Source: Chitinophaga chungangae
Lineage (GTDB): Bacteria > Bacteroidota > Bacteroidia > Chitinophagales > Chitinophagaceae
Assembly: GCF_017742215.1 (NCBI RefSeq)
Contig: NZ_JAGHKP010000002.1
Location: 220,957-284,956 of the forward strand
DNA: 64,000 nucleotides
Direction: 5' to 3'
Shown: piece after piece, positions 54,639-63,987 of the stretch
Layout of the letters: each line of letters opens with the position of its first letter
How positions within the stretch are numbered: the stretch's first letter is position 1
Notes under the pieces: model-generated
Databases searched by the model: none
What the model saw: the letters and a program-made list of their open reading frames with translations, nothing else
Told to the model about the DNA's origin: nothing
Made by a program: the position numbers and the translations under genes

Positions 54639-55619
54639 CTAGTGGGAAAAGTACTGCATGACGATCACATACGCCAAAACGATCACATGTATTACGTTCG
54701 CTATCGTATTGTTAGTCACAGTCCAGAACACATTTCCCGCAAAAAGCGAGATCGGCAGCACCGCCAGCACCCAGTAGTTGGGGCTGAAATGATCGCTGAA
54801 CAGCGGCACCAGCATGGCTACCAGCACGTAGATCACGGCGGTCGCCCATATTTTCCTGCCCTGGATCAGCATTTTCTTGAAAGTGCGCTGCAACATCAGC
54901 CATCCGGTCACAAAAAACAGCACGCTGGCGATCAGGGCGCCCCATACCTTGTAATCGGTGATCATCGGCAGGTGAAACCCGATCCGCGGCATGTCCAGGA
55001 TCAGTTCAGTGCGGTTGGTGAGGAACAGGTAGGTACCGAGCAGGTAAAACGGGCAAAGGATGCCCAACAGCCCGATGATCCATTCCGCCAGCCTGAAGGC
55101 GCGCATGATGAGCAGGCTCAGCAGCAGCAGTGCCAGGAAAATCACGGACGGGAAATACATCAATCCGCAAAGCCCCAGCGCGAAACCCATGTTAAAAGCC
55201 ACGTCGCGGGCCGAAGTGCGCATGTACAGGTCCGAAATGCTGGAAAATATCCATAACATCACGGTATTCACGAGCAAAGCGGGCGAAAACACGTTCCAGC
55301 CTTCCAGCAGCGAGGTGAACAGCAGGAAGCTCATGGCCGGCAGGTAACTATCTTTCGAGAACAGCCGGTGGTTGTTGATGATGCGGGTGAACAACAGTGC
55401 CTGCAGGAATTGCAGCAGCAGCGCCAGGGCGGTGAAAAACAGCGCGCTTTTGCCCGCAATGCCTTCCAGCCAGCCGGTGATCTCAGTATAGAGCAGGCCC
55501 TCGGAACCGTCTGCCTGGTAAACGGACGGGTGGATCAGATAGTAAAATTTGACAAACAGCAGGTATATAAAAAGCAACAATACCGTCAGCGGATTGCCGG
55601 ATCTGAAAAATTTTATCAC
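54639..55619 (-). CDS. DUF6427-family integral membrane protein
   Basis: 326 aa with about ten hydrophobic segments and short loops. It matches, from memory, a Bacteroidota-specific membrane family (DUF6427) with the conserved opening FRSGNPLTVLLLFIYLLF. Key features: NVFSPALLVNTVMLWIFS, the basic patch TFKKMLIQGRKI, and DHFSPNYWVLAVLPISLF. Function not known. The next gene upstream on the same strand ends 15 nt before it. Confidence 0.72.
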   Translation of the reverse strand: MIKFFRSGNPLTVLLLFIYLLFVKFYYLIHPSVYQADGSEGLLYTEITGWLEGIAGKSALFFTALALLLQFLQALLFTRIINNHRLFSKDSYLPAMSFLLFTSLLEGWNVFSPALLVNTVMLWIFSSISDLYMRTSARDVAFNMGFALGLCGLMYFPSVIFLALLLLSLLIMRAFRLAEWIIGLLGILCPFYLLGTYLFLTNRTELILDMPRIGFHLPMITDYKVWGALIASVLFFVTGWLMLQRTFKKMLIQGRKIWATAVIYVLVAMLVPLFSDHFSPNYWVLAVLPISLFAGNVFWTVTNNTIANVIHVIVLAYVIVMQYFSH

Positions 55620-55634
55620 GATGCAAAGATGTGA

Positions 55635-57155
55635 TTAAAAGTCAATTTTAGCAAAGCAGATATAATTCCGGTAAATACACGGTATCAGCACGCTGCGGGC
55701 GCTGATCTGCTTGCCGTAGCGGGGCATCCAGGTAAATCCTTTGTCCAGGTTGCGGAGCGTGGGGCTGCGGTCCACTTTTCCGTCCGGCCCGATCGTGTTT
55801 TCGGTGAGCACGTATTGCCGGCGGTCGAGCGTATTGAACAGGAAACGCAGCTCGCTGCCCACATTAACCAGCATGTAGCTCAGGTAGAGGTCCGCCCCGT
55901 CGTCGAACTGGCTTTTGTGCACGAAGTTGCTGTATTGCAGGTCCCCGTTTTCGTCGTAAGCCAGCAGCGCCACGTTGTCGTAATGGTAACGCGTGCCCTG
56001 GCCGTCGTTCCAGCCGTAAGGATTGTAATAATAAGGGGAATAAGGAGAATAATAATACGGATTATACCCGCCGAAGCCGCCATACATGTAGTTCCAACGG
56101 TTCCAGGGCTGGCTGCGCGAAGTGGTGTAATACGATTCCGCGGTCAGCAGAAAGCCGCCGTTGGCCGTGTTCACGATCTTGCGGATGAAATAATCGTTGA
56201 AAGCCGCCGCGGTAGATGCGTCGCCGCGGGCGCTCTGTTTCAGCTCGGGACTGAACGGCACCATTTTTTCGAATATACGTTCCCGTTTGTCGTAGTCTAA
56301 GCGCAGCAGGTACAGGCCTTCCACGTTGCCGCGTTTCTGTTTGTAAAAAAACGCGGTGACCAGGGCCTGTTTGTCCTGGTTGTCCAGCTTTATTTTCACC
56401 TCGTCGAGCAGCAGGTTCTTGGTCTCGAAAACGGCCGTCTCGAAAGAATCCACCACCGCTCTTTTGATCACCACTTCGCCGGTTACGATGTAATCGCGGT
56501 TAGACGTGCGGTCGAGCTTCGTGAAAAACAGGTCGCCTTCGTTGTTAAGCGTAAAGTTGCTCAGGAACTGGCGTTTGCCTTCCATCGGCAGCGACACGCG
56601 GCTGTTGTTCACCAGGTTGAAGGCGCTGTCGTACAGGAAAGTATAGAACACATTGTCGTTCTCCTTGTCCTGGTTGATCTTATAAACGAGTATGCGGTTT
56701 TTGTCTTCGGACACTTCAACGGAATAGATCTTGTTTTCGCGGGTAAAATTGCCGATGCGGGTGGAATCCACCATCACCGGGGCGTTGGTGAAAGAACCGT
56801 CCGGGTTTACCTGCGCGGCGAAGCTGTACACGGCGTCTTTCCGCTGGAACTGGTAGATCATAAAAGCCCTGTCGGGATAAGCCACGAAATCGACGCTGAT
56901 GAGCTTTTTCGGAAGAAATTCCAGCTTCACGCGGTCTTTCAGCTGCATGGCGTTGTCGTAAATGGAAATATGGTATTCTCCACGATCTGCCTTGTAAACC
57001 AGTATGTTACCACCCATCCTGCCGATGATCTCGAACTCGGTGGTTTTGTAGTCGTCCCTTTCGGGCTCCGAATAGGTAATTTTCTGGGCGTTGGCTACCG
57101 CACTGCACAGCAACAGCACACTAATTTGCACGATATGACGAATGCGCATGGACAA
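55635..57155 (-). CDS. Exported protein of unknown function with Tyr/Pro/Gly-rich segment
   Basis: 506 aa. Signal peptide (IVQISVLLLCSAVANAQ). The body is beta-rich with repeated short motifs of the type IYQFQRKDAVYSF and LLDEVKIKLDNQDKQALVTA, which may form a beta-propeller, but I cannot prove it. A low-complexity block near residues 365-395 is very rich in Tyr, Pro, Gly and Asn. It is probably periplasmic or outer-membrane attached and may work with the DUF6427 protein 15 nt downstream. Confidence 0.6.
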   Translation of the reverse strand: MSMRIRHIVQISVLLLCSAVANAQKITYSEPERDDYKTTEFEIIGRMGGNILVYKADRGEYHISIYDNAMQLKDRVKLEFLPKKLISVDFVAYPDRAFMIYQFQRKDAVYSFAAQVNPDGSFTNAPVMVDSTRIGNFTRENKIYSVEVSEDKNRILVYKINQDKENDNVFYTFLYDSAFNLVNNSRVSLPMEGKRQFLSNFTLNNEGDLFFTKLDRTSNRDYIVTGEVVIKRAVVDSFETAVFETKNLLLDEVKIKLDNQDKQALVTAFFYKQKRGNVEGLYLLRLDYDKRERIFEKMVPFSPELKQSARGDASTAAAFNDYFIRKIVNTANGGFLLTAESYYTTSRSQPWNRWNYMYGGFGGYNPYYYSPYSPYYYNPYGWNDGQGTRYHYDNVALLAYDENGDLQYSNFVHKSQFDDGADLYLSYMLVNVGSELRFLFNTLDRRQYVLTENTIGPDGKVDRSPTLRNLDKGFTWMPRYGKQISARSVLIPCIYRNYICFAKIDF

Positions 57156-57306
57156 TTATTTAAGGTTAGATACAGGATAAACGTTGAATGTACCAGTTTT
57201 ATGCATGTTCTGCTTTCAAACCTACACGAAAAATACGTTATTGCAAAGCGCTAAGAAAGCGGCGCGATTTATTGCGTAATTTTACAGGCAAAACGTTGGC
57301 GTTATC

Positions 57307-58227
57307 ATGAAGGAAACGGTATTAATTACGGGCGGCACCGGGCTTGTAGGACAGGCTTTAACTTCCCTGTTGCTCGAGCGCGGGTACCAGGTCACCATCT
57401 TCACCCGCGGCAAAAAACGTTCCGATCAGCGCGGATTAACTTACGCCCAGTGGGACCCCGCCCGCAAAACACTGGATATCACCGCGCTGCAGGCGGCAGA
57501 TTACATCATCCACCTCGCGGGCGCCAACGTGGCCGACAGCCGCTGGACGGCCAAACGCAAACAAGAGATCGTCGACAGCCGGGTGGAAAGCGCCAACCTG
57601 CTGTTCGACCAGCTCCGCCAGCATCCCAACAAGGTCAAAAAAGTGATCAGCGCCTCCGCCACTGGCTGGTACGGCGAATACACCGGCAAAATATTCACGG
57701 AGAACGATCCCGCGGCGGACGATTTCCTCGGCATCACCTGCAAAGCCTGGGAAAACAGCGTTCGCCAAATGGAAAGCCTCGGCAAAACGGTCATCATTCT
57801 CCGCACGGGCATCGTGCTGAGCCTGAATGGCGGCGCCATCAGGGAGTTCCGCAAACCGGCACGGTTCGGCTTCGCTACCGTTATGGGCAACGGCGAGCAG
57901 TTCGTGAGCTGGATACACCTGCAGGACCTTGTGCGCCTGTATCACAACGCCCTGCTCAACGACCAGCTGCACGGCGTTTACAACGCGGTGGCGCCCCGGC
58001 CCGTGACCAACCTGCAGCTGGTGCAGTCGCTGGCCCGCGCCATGAAAGGCAACAGTTTTATCACCGTGCATGTGCCCGCTTTCGCGCTGAAGCTCGCGCT
58101 GGGCGAAATGAGTACGGAGGTGCTAAAAAGCGTGAAAGTCTCTTCCGAAAAAATACAGCAGACGGGTTTTGTGTTCTCTTATCCTGATGTAGACAGCGCC
58201 GTGGAGCAGCTCGTCACGCATCCCTGA
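57307..58227 (+). CDS. TIGR01777-family NAD(P)-dependent oxidoreductase
   Basis: 306 aa. It has an extended short-chain dehydrogenase fold with VLITGGTGLVGQALTSLLL for NAD(P), IIHLAGANVADSRWTAKRKQ and SASATGWYGEYTGKIFTEND, in which Tyr is the catalytic residue of the SDR triad. The C-terminal part (VPAFALKLALGEMSTEVLKS) matches the DUF1731-like tail of YfcH proteins. Some members are involved in cell division or membrane processes in other bacteria, but the substrate is unknown. It runs opposite to its neighbours. Confidence 0.9.
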   Translation: MKETVLITGGTGLVGQALTSLLLERGYQVTIFTRGKKRSDQRGLTYAQWDPARKTLDITALQAADYIIHLAGANVADSRWTAKRKQEIVDSRVESANLLFDQLRQHPNKVKKVISASATGWYGEYTGKIFTENDPAADDFLGITCKAWENSVRQMESLGKTVIILRTGIVLSLNGGAIREFRKPARFGFATVMGNGEQFVSWIHLQDLVRLYHNALLNDQLHGVYNAVAPRPVTNLQLVQSLARAMKGNSFITVHVPAFALKLALGEMSTEVLKSVKVSSEKIQQTGFVFSYPDVDSAVEQLVTHP

Positions 58228-58237
58228 AACCTGCGCA

Positions 58238-59527
58238 TTACGCTCCCAGGGCGGCCTGCAGGGCTTTCGCCTTCAGCAGGCATTCTTCCCATTCTTTTTC
58301 CGGGTCGCAGTAGAACGTGATGGCGGAGCCCGTCTGGAAAGAAACGTAGGGGTCTTCCGCATTATAAAGAATGCTGCGAATCACCACGTTAAAATCGAAA
58401 TCCCCTTCCGGCGTAATGTAGCCTACCGCGCCGGAAAACAGTCCCCTCCTGCTTTTTTCGTATTGTTCGATCAGCTCCATCACGCGCAGTTTGGGCGCGC
58501 CGGTCATGGAGCCCATGGGAAAAGCGTGCCTGATGGCGTCGGTGAAATGATAATCGGGACTGAGTGTAGCCGATACCGTGGAGATCATATGGTGCACCTG
58601 CGGGAAGGTGTAGATGCCGAAAAGCTCTTCCACTTTCACGGAGCCCTGCACGGCGGTTTTCGAAAGGTCGTTGCGCACGAGATCTACGATCATCACGTTT
58701 TCGGAGCGTTCTTTGGCGCTGTCGCGGAGCGACTGCTGCAGGGCCGCGTCTGCCTTCGCGTCTTCGGCGCGGCGGGCGGTGCCTTTGATGGGCTGGCTGA
58801 TGATGGTATCGCCTTTTTTCCGGAGAAAACGCTCCGGGCTGGAACAGGCCAGGTAACGCGCGCCCTGCCGGTAATAAGCGGCGAAGGGCGAAGGGGAAAG
58901 AGCGTTGAGACGGAGGAACAGCGCCAGTGGGTCGCCGATGCGCGCGTGCGCGAACTGTTCGCGGCAGAAGTTCACTTCGTAACAATCACCTTTCCGGATA
59001 TGTTCCCGGAGGGCGTTCACCGCGGCGAGATAGCCATTGCGGTCGAGATGCGCGTCAAGTACGAAAACGGGAGTGGTGTTGACGACGGACGGGATGGATT
59101 GTGCGAGGCATTCACGGTGAATGGCGCTCGCTTCGTTTTCGGTAAGCGAGGGTCCGCTGATCCGAAGCTCGTTTTGCCGGAGGATGAGCAGGTACCGCGG
59201 GCGGAAAAAGGCCATGTCGGCAAAGCCCACTCCATCGGGATGGGCGGAGCTGAGTTTTTCCGTTTCGTTTTTGAGATCGTAGGCGAAATGGCCGAAAAGC
59301 CAGCCGGGATTGGCGGAATGAAAATCCTTCAGCTGGCTGAAAGCGTTGCCGGCGCTGCATTGCAGCAGTTCCACGGCATCCGCGGCGAGCATTGCTTCAG
59401 CGCCGGACCCGGCGAGCCGGTAGTCGTTATTGTCCAAAAAACAACAAATGTTGAACCGGTTACCCCAGCTCAACATTTGCAGTTTAAATGCGCTTATATT
59501 TTCAACAGGAAAACTGTATGATAGCAC
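58238..59527 (-). CDS. pabB: Aminodeoxychorismate synthase component I (chorismate-binding)
   Basis: 429 aa. PabB uses chorismate and ammonia to make 4-amino-4-deoxychorismate for folate. The chorismate-binding domain has SQPIKGTARRAEDAKAD, MIVDLVRNDLSKTAVQGSVK, FPQVHHMISTVSATL and SMTGAPKLRVMELIEQYE. PIKGT rather than PLAGT favours PabB over anthranilate synthase TrpE. No PabA or PabC domain is fused. The acidic AT-hook gene ends 9 nt upstream on the same strand, so the two are probably co-transcribed. Confidence 0.88.
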   Translation of the reverse strand: MLSYSFPVENISAFKLQMLSWGNRFNICCFLDNNDYRLAGSGAEAMLAADAVELLQCSAGNAFSQLKDFHSANPGWLFGHFAYDLKNETEKLSSAHPDGVGFADMAFFRPRYLLILRQNELRISGPSLTENEASAIHRECLAQSIPSVVNTTPVFVLDAHLDRNGYLAAVNALREHIRKGDCYEVNFCREQFAHARIGDPLALFLRLNALSPSPFAAYYRQGARYLACSSPERFLRKKGDTIISQPIKGTARRAEDAKADAALQQSLRDSAKERSENVMIVDLVRNDLSKTAVQGSVKVEELFGIYTFPQVHHMISTVSATLSPDYHFTDAIRHAFPMGSMTGAPKLRVMELIEQYEKSRRGLFSGAVGYITPEGDFDFNVVIRSILYNAEDPYVSFQTGSAITFYCDPEKEWEECLLKAKALQAALGA

Positions 59528-59536
59528 GTTTATGGA

Positions 59537-60073
59537 TTAGAAATCATCATCATCGTCGTCAAAGCGGTCGTTGAACATGCCCATGTCCTTAAAGTCGTCG
59601 TCGAAGCCGAGATCGTCGTCGTCGTCCGGGTTCTTTTTGGTGCTGGGGCGGCCGCGTTTGTTTTTGGGCTTCGGCATGTCAAATTCCTCGAAATCAGGAT
59701 CGTAATCTTCGTCTTCCCCTTTTTCCCAGGCATCGTCATCATCCTCCTCATCATCGTCATCTATATCATCGTCATCGTCGTCGTCCTTTTTCTTTTTGGC
59801 GCCGGCTTTGGCGGGACGGCCTCTTTTCGGGGCATCGTCGTCGTCGTCCTCATCATCGTCATCATCCTCTTCGTCTTTGTTTTTGGATTTTGCCGCCAGC
59901 TTATCTGATTTTTTAGAAGCAGCAGACTTACGGGGAGATTCCTCCTCGTCCTCATCCTCATCTTCGTCTACTTCTTTCTTAGGCTTGGCGCTGGTTTTCT
60001 TTTCAGAAGCTTTGTCAGTCTTAGGCGAAGTAGTCTTTTTAGTCTCTTTTTCTTTATCAGATTTTGATTTCAT
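59537..60073 (-). CDS. Acidic low-complexity protein with two AT-hook cores
   Basis: 178 aa built of alternating blocks. A Lys/Thr/Ser-rich start (1-34) is followed by acidic runs (36-45, 67-80, 97-115, 149-154, 171-177). Between them sit two basic motifs: KRGRPAK (83-89) and KRGRPST (139-145), each the RGRP core of an AT-hook, which binds the minor groove of AT-rich DNA. The acidic-plus-AT-hook layout recalls eukaryotic HMGA proteins and the HMGA-like part of CarD from Myxococcus. No folded domain is visible. It lies just before pabB. It may organise DNA or act in transcription; unproved. Confidence 0.65.
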   Translation of the reverse strand: MKSKSDKEKETKKTTSPKTDKASEKKTSAKPKKEVDEDEDEDEEESPRKSAASKKSDKLAAKSKNKDEEDDDDDEDDDDDAPKRGRPAKAGAKKKKDDDDDDDIDDDDEEDDDDAWEKGEDEDYDPDFEEFDMPKPKNKRGRPSTKKNPDDDDDLGFDDDFKDMGMFNDRFDDDDDDF

Positions 60074-60169
60074 AATGGTACGTTACTATTAGATTCTAAG
60101 GTAAAGTTTTAACAGTTTTTTTGATTCGCCAAATTTTTTTTTGACTGTTTTTTTTGTATTTTTTTGACT

Positions 60170-61432
60170 TTACTTTTCGAGTATCTGATCCCTGCCGGGG
60201 CCGTTGGACACGTACTGTACAGGCACGCCGAGATAGCTTTCCACAAAAGATAAGAAATTTTTCATTTCCTTTGGTAATGTTCCGTAGCTGTTACTTTTTG
60301 CAGTCGGTTCAGACCATCCGGGGAAGCTTTCGAGTATCGGTTTGATAGGTACGCTGCAGATGTTGAACGGCATCTCCTTAGTTTGTTGTCCGTCAATCTC
60401 GTATGCGGTGCAGGCCTGTACGGTTGAAAATTCGTCCAGCACGTCGCTTTTCGTCATTACCAGTTGGGTAACGCCGCTGAGCATGCAGGTGTAATCCAGT
60501 GCCACGAGGTCTATCCAGCCACAGCGGCGGGGGCGGCCGGTGGTGGCGCCAAATTCGTGGCCTGCCTGGCGCAGTTTTTCGCCGGTCTCATCATCCAGTT
60601 CCGTGGGGAACGGCCCGCCGCCTACGCGTGTGCAGTATGCTTTGGTTACGCCGATCACTTCGCGGATCCATTTGGGCGCAAGGCCCAGGCCGGTGCAAAC
60701 GCCCGCCGAAATGGTGTTGGAAGAGGTCACGAAGGGGTAAGTGCCGAAGTCTACGTCGAGCATGCTGCCCTGCGCGCCTTCCGCCAGTACTTTTTTGCCG
60801 GCTTTGAGATACTGGTCCAGCCAGTATTCGCCGCGCACGATGTTCATGCCGCGCAGGAACTCAACGGCGTCCCAGAACTCGGCTTCCCATTCGGCGATGT
60901 CTTCGCTGAAATTATAATTGGCCAGCAGTTGCAGGTGCTTGGCTTTGAGTTTTTCGTAAGAGTTTTTAAAGTCTGCGCTCAGCACATCTCCTATGCGCAG
61001 GCCGTTGCGGCCGGTCTTGTCCATGTATGCGGGGCCGATCCCTTTGAGCGTGGAGCCGATCTTTTCCTGTCCTTTGGACAGTTCTGAGGCTTTGTCCAGC
61101 GCGCGGTGGGTAGGCACGATGATATGCGTTTTTTCAGCGATAAAAAGGTTTTTGCCGAGGTCGATGCCCAGGGCGGTCACTTTTTCGCATTCTTTTTTGA
61201 AGGTCACGGGGTCCAGCACCACGCCGTTGCCGATGAGGTTCAGTGTATTGGTGTGGAAAACACCGGAGGGGATCGTGTGCAACACCACTTTCTGGCCATT
61301 GACGTACAAGGTGTGCCCGGCGTTGGGGCCTCCCTGGAAACGGGCGATTATGTCGTATTTACCCGCAAAATAATCTACTATCTTGCCTTTCCCTTCATCG
61401 CCCCATTGCAGCCCCAGCAGAACATCTACCAT
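60170..61432 (-). CDS. purA: Adenylosuccinate synthetase
   Basis: 420 aa, normal length. It joins IMP and aspartate using GTP in the first committed step to AMP. Motifs: P-loop-like GLQWGDEGKGKIVDY, GGPNAGHTLYVNGQ, GIGPAYMDKTGRNGLRIGD, EGAQGSMLDVDFGTYPFVTS, GLGLAPKWIREVIGV and TTGRPRRCGWIDLVAL. It is probably transcribed alone; a -7 box lies upstream. Confidence 0.97.
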   Translation of the reverse strand: MVDVLLGLQWGDEGKGKIVDYFAGKYDIIARFQGGPNAGHTLYVNGQKVVLHTIPSGVFHTNTLNLIGNGVVLDPVTFKKECEKVTALGIDLGKNLFIAEKTHIIVPTHRALDKASELSKGQEKIGSTLKGIGPAYMDKTGRNGLRIGDVLSADFKNSYEKLKAKHLQLLANYNFSEDIAEWEAEFWDAVEFLRGMNIVRGEYWLDQYLKAGKKVLAEGAQGSMLDVDFGTYPFVTSSNTISAGVCTGLGLAPKWIREVIGVTKAYCTRVGGGPFPTELDDETGEKLRQAGHEFGATTGRPRRCGWIDLVALDYTCMLSGVTQLVMTKSDVLDEFSTVQACTAYEIDGQQTKEMPFNICSVPIKPILESFPGWSEPTAKSNSYGTLPKEMKNFLSFVESYLGVPVQYVSNGPGRDQILEK

Positions 61433-61466
61433 TGTTGATATGTGATTTTTATGTTTAAAGAAGTGG

Positions 61467-61474
61467 CAAAAATA
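61467..61474 (-). promoter_or_regulatory. -7 box for purA
   Basis: TATTTTTG on the minus strand, 34 nt before the purA start; no clear -33 element. Confidence 0.4.
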
Positions 61475-61503
61475 AGGCGATTGAATGAAAAGTTGGAGAA
61501 TAT

Positions 61504-63738
61504 TTAATCTTCCAGCCTGCTGATGCTCTGGATGCCGTCCAGCCCCTTCAGGCGGTCCACCAGTTCCTCCAGTTCGTCTTTATCGTGCACGAATACCTTG
61601 ATGAGCCCTTCGAACAGCCCTTCCTTCGATTCGATGGTAAGCCCGGCGATGTTGATCCGCAGCTCGCCGGATATGATATTGGTGATCTTGTGGATCACGC
61701 CCACATCGTCTAGCCCCACGATCCGGAGGCCGGTAAGGAAGGATATTTCCCGGTTTTTCACCCATTTGGTCTTCACCACGCGGTGGCCATAGTGGGCCAG
61801 CAGCTGCGCGGCGTTGGGGCAGTTCGTGCGGTGGATCTTGAGCCCTTCGCTGGCGGTAATGAAGCCGAACACGTCGTCGCCCGGGATGGGGCGGCAGCAG
61901 TTGGCGAGCTTGTAAGCGATCTTGTCGGAGCTTTCCCCGAAAATGATCAGCTCCGCGTCCTTTTTCGACGGCTGTTTGTGCAGGGCTTCTTCCACCGCGG
62001 GCTCCGGCGCCTTCACCGGCTTGGGCGGCTCCAGTTTGTCGCCCAGCACGTGGAACGATTTCAGTTCCTTCAGGTCGATATTTTTGACGGCGATCTGGTA
62101 ATAAAGGTCCAGCGGGCTGGGCTGTTTGTAGAACTGCACCAGTTCGTTGATGTTATGCTGACTGGGAGAGGCTTTGATGTGCTCCAGCTTGCGTTCCAGT
62201 ATTTCTTTCCCGTCCATGGCCACTTTGCGCTTTTCTTCCTTCAGCGCGTCTTTGATCTTGCTTTTGGCTTTGGCCGTGAGCACGATGTTCAGCCAGTCTT
62301 CGGAGGGTTTTTGTTTGTTGGAGGTGATGATCTCCACCTGGTCGCCACTGCGCAGCTTGTGGCTGAGGGGCACCAGCTTGTAGTTCACCTTCGCGCCGAT
62401 GCATTTGTTGCCTACGGCGCTGTGGATGGAATAGGCGAAATCCAGCGCGGTGGAGCCTACCGGCAGTATTTTAAGGTCGCCTTTGGGTGTGTATACGTAG
62501 ATCTCTTCGGTGAAAAGGTTGCTCTTGAAATCGGCCAGGAAGTCCAGGGTATTGGAATCCGGGCTGTTCAGTATCTCCCTGATCTGGCTGAACCACTGCT
62601 CGAACTTGGATTCCTGCACGGTGGAATTCCCTTCTTTGTAGCGCCAGTGGGCGGCCACGCCTTTTTCGGCATAGTCGTTCATGCGTTTGGAGCGGATCTG
62701 CACTTCCACCCATTTCCCGTTCGGGCCCATCACGGTCACGTGCAGGGCCTCATAACCGTTGCTTTTCGGGTTGCTCAGCCAGTCGCGCGTGCGCTCGGGG
62801 CTGGGGTGGTAAAAGTCCGTGATGATGGAGTATACCTTCCAGCAGTCCGCCTTTTCCTTGTCTGCCGCCGAATCGAGGATGATGCGGATGGCGAAGAGGT
62901 CGTACACTTCCTCGAACTGCACGCCTTTGGTCTTGATCTTGTTCCAGATGGAATGGATGGATTTGGGCCGGCCGAAGATCTCGAAGGTGAGGCCTTCTTC
63001 CTGCAGCACTTCCTTGATAGGCTTGATAAATTCGTTGATATAGCGGGTTCGCTCGCGTTTGGTTTCTTTCAGGCGGCGGGCTATTTCGCGGTATTTGTCC
63101 TGTTCCGTGTATTTCATGGCGAGGTCTTCCAGCTCGCTTTTGATGGTATACAGGCCGAGGCGGTGGGCCAGCGGCGCGTAGATGAACACGGTTTCGGAGG
63201 ATATTTTGAGCTGGCTTTCACGTCTCATGCTGTCCAGCGTGCGCATATTATGCAGCCTGTCCGCCAGTTTGATGAGGATCACGCGGGGATCGTCCGCCAG
63301 GGTGAGGAGGATTTTCTTGAAATTCTCCGCCTGCATGGTGCTGGTATTGGAATCGATCACGGTAGAGATCTTGGTGAGGCCGTCCACAATATGGGCTATT
63401 TCGGAGCCAAATTCGCGTTCCACGTCTTCGAGGGTCACTTCGGTATCTTCCACGGTATCGTGTAGCAGGGCGCAGATGGCGGAACGTACGCCGAGGCCTA
63501 TTTCTTCCACGGTGATCTGGGCTACCGCCAGGGGGTGCAGAATATAGGGCTCGCCCGATTTGCGGCGCATATCGCGGTGGGCTTCAGCGGCCATTTCGAA
63601 AGCGGTACGCACGAGTTCCCTGTCGCCTTTTTTGAGGCGGGGCTTGAGGGCGCGTAAGAGGGCGCGGTAATGCCGTACGATCTCTTTTTTCTCTTGCTCT
63701 TCGTCGAGGTTATATTTTTGAACGGTCACTGTTTCCAT
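61504..63738 (-). CDS. spoT: Bifunctional (p)ppGpp synthetase/hydrolase (RelA/SpoT family)
   Basis: 744 aa. It makes and degrades the alarmone (p)ppGpp. HD hydrolase domain (~45-195) with intact YILHPLAVAQ and LLHDTVEDTEV; synthetase domain (~235-360) with FGRPKSIHSIWNKIKTKG, YDLFAIRIIL and GYEALHVTVMGPNGKWVE; TGS (~400-465: IYVYTPKGDLKILPVG); helical region and zinc-finger-like part with CRPIPGDDVFGFITASEG; C-terminal ACT domain (ITNIISGELRINIAGLTIES). Both active sites look complete, so this is probably the single long alarmone enzyme of the organism. Confidence 0.95.
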   Translation of the reverse strand: METVTVQKYNLDEEQEKKEIVRHYRALLRALKPRLKKGDRELVRTAFEMAAEAHRDMRRKSGEPYILHPLAVAQITVEEIGLGVRSAICALLHDTVEDTEVTLEDVEREFGSEIAHIVDGLTKISTVIDSNTSTMQAENFKKILLTLADDPRVILIKLADRLHNMRTLDSMRRESQLKISSETVFIYAPLAHRLGLYTIKSELEDLAMKYTEQDKYREIARRLKETKRERTRYINEFIKPIKEVLQEEGLTFEIFGRPKSIHSIWNKIKTKGVQFEEVYDLFAIRIILDSAADKEKADCWKVYSIITDFYHPSPERTRDWLSNPKSNGYEALHVTVMGPNGKWVEVQIRSKRMNDYAEKGVAAHWRYKEGNSTVQESKFEQWFSQIREILNSPDSNTLDFLADFKSNLFTEEIYVYTPKGDLKILPVGSTALDFAYSIHSAVGNKCIGAKVNYKLVPLSHKLRSGDQVEIITSNKQKPSEDWLNIVLTAKAKSKIKDALKEEKRKVAMDGKEILERKLEHIKASPSQHNINELVQFYKQPSPLDLYYQIAVKNIDLKELKSFHVLGDKLEPPKPVKAPEPAVEEALHKQPSKKDAELIIFGESSDKIAYKLANCCRPIPGDDVFGFITASEGLKIHRTNCPNAAQLLAHYGHRVVKTKWVKNREISFLTGLRIVGLDDVGVIHKITNIISGELRINIAGLTIESKEGLFEGLIKVFVHDKDELEELVDRLKGLDGIQSISRLED

Positions 63739-63883
63739 GCAATATCAAAAATACAAAAAGAGCACCAGTAAATGGAATACTGCCGTTGTGGCGGTTTTCG
63801 GCGATCCGGAGGGCTAAAATGGCGGTTTGGGGGTGGTTTAGCGGCAGATAAGAAGGCCGATTTTTATAATTATGAAAAAACGA

Positions 63884-63891
63884 TACCTTTG
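63884..63891 (+). promoter_or_regulatory. -7 box for tRNA-Leu
   Basis: TACCTTTG matches TAnnTTTG and lies 14 nt before the tRNA. A -33 TTG is not evident. Confidence 0.6.
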
Positions 63892-63905
63892 CAGACCTTA
63901 AAAAC

Positions 63906-63987
63906 GCGGATGTGGTGAAATTGGTAGACACGCCAGACTTAGGATCTGGTGCCGCGAGGCATGGGGGTTCGAGTCCCTTCATCCGCA
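63906..63987 (+). tRNA. tRNA-Leu (anticodon TAG)
   Basis: 82 nt with a long variable arm (TGCCGCGAGGCAT), as in leucine tRNAs. Acceptor GCGGATG/CATCCGC, anticodon arm CCAGA-CTTAGGA-TCTGG (anticodon TAG, reading CUN codons), T arm GGGG-GTTCGAGT-CCCTT region, discriminator A. CCA is not encoded. Confidence 0.95.

Noticed and set aside
60100..60168. T-rich tract before the acidic protein gene as a terminator
   Set aside because: Several T runs but no stem; probably just AT-rich upstream DNA.
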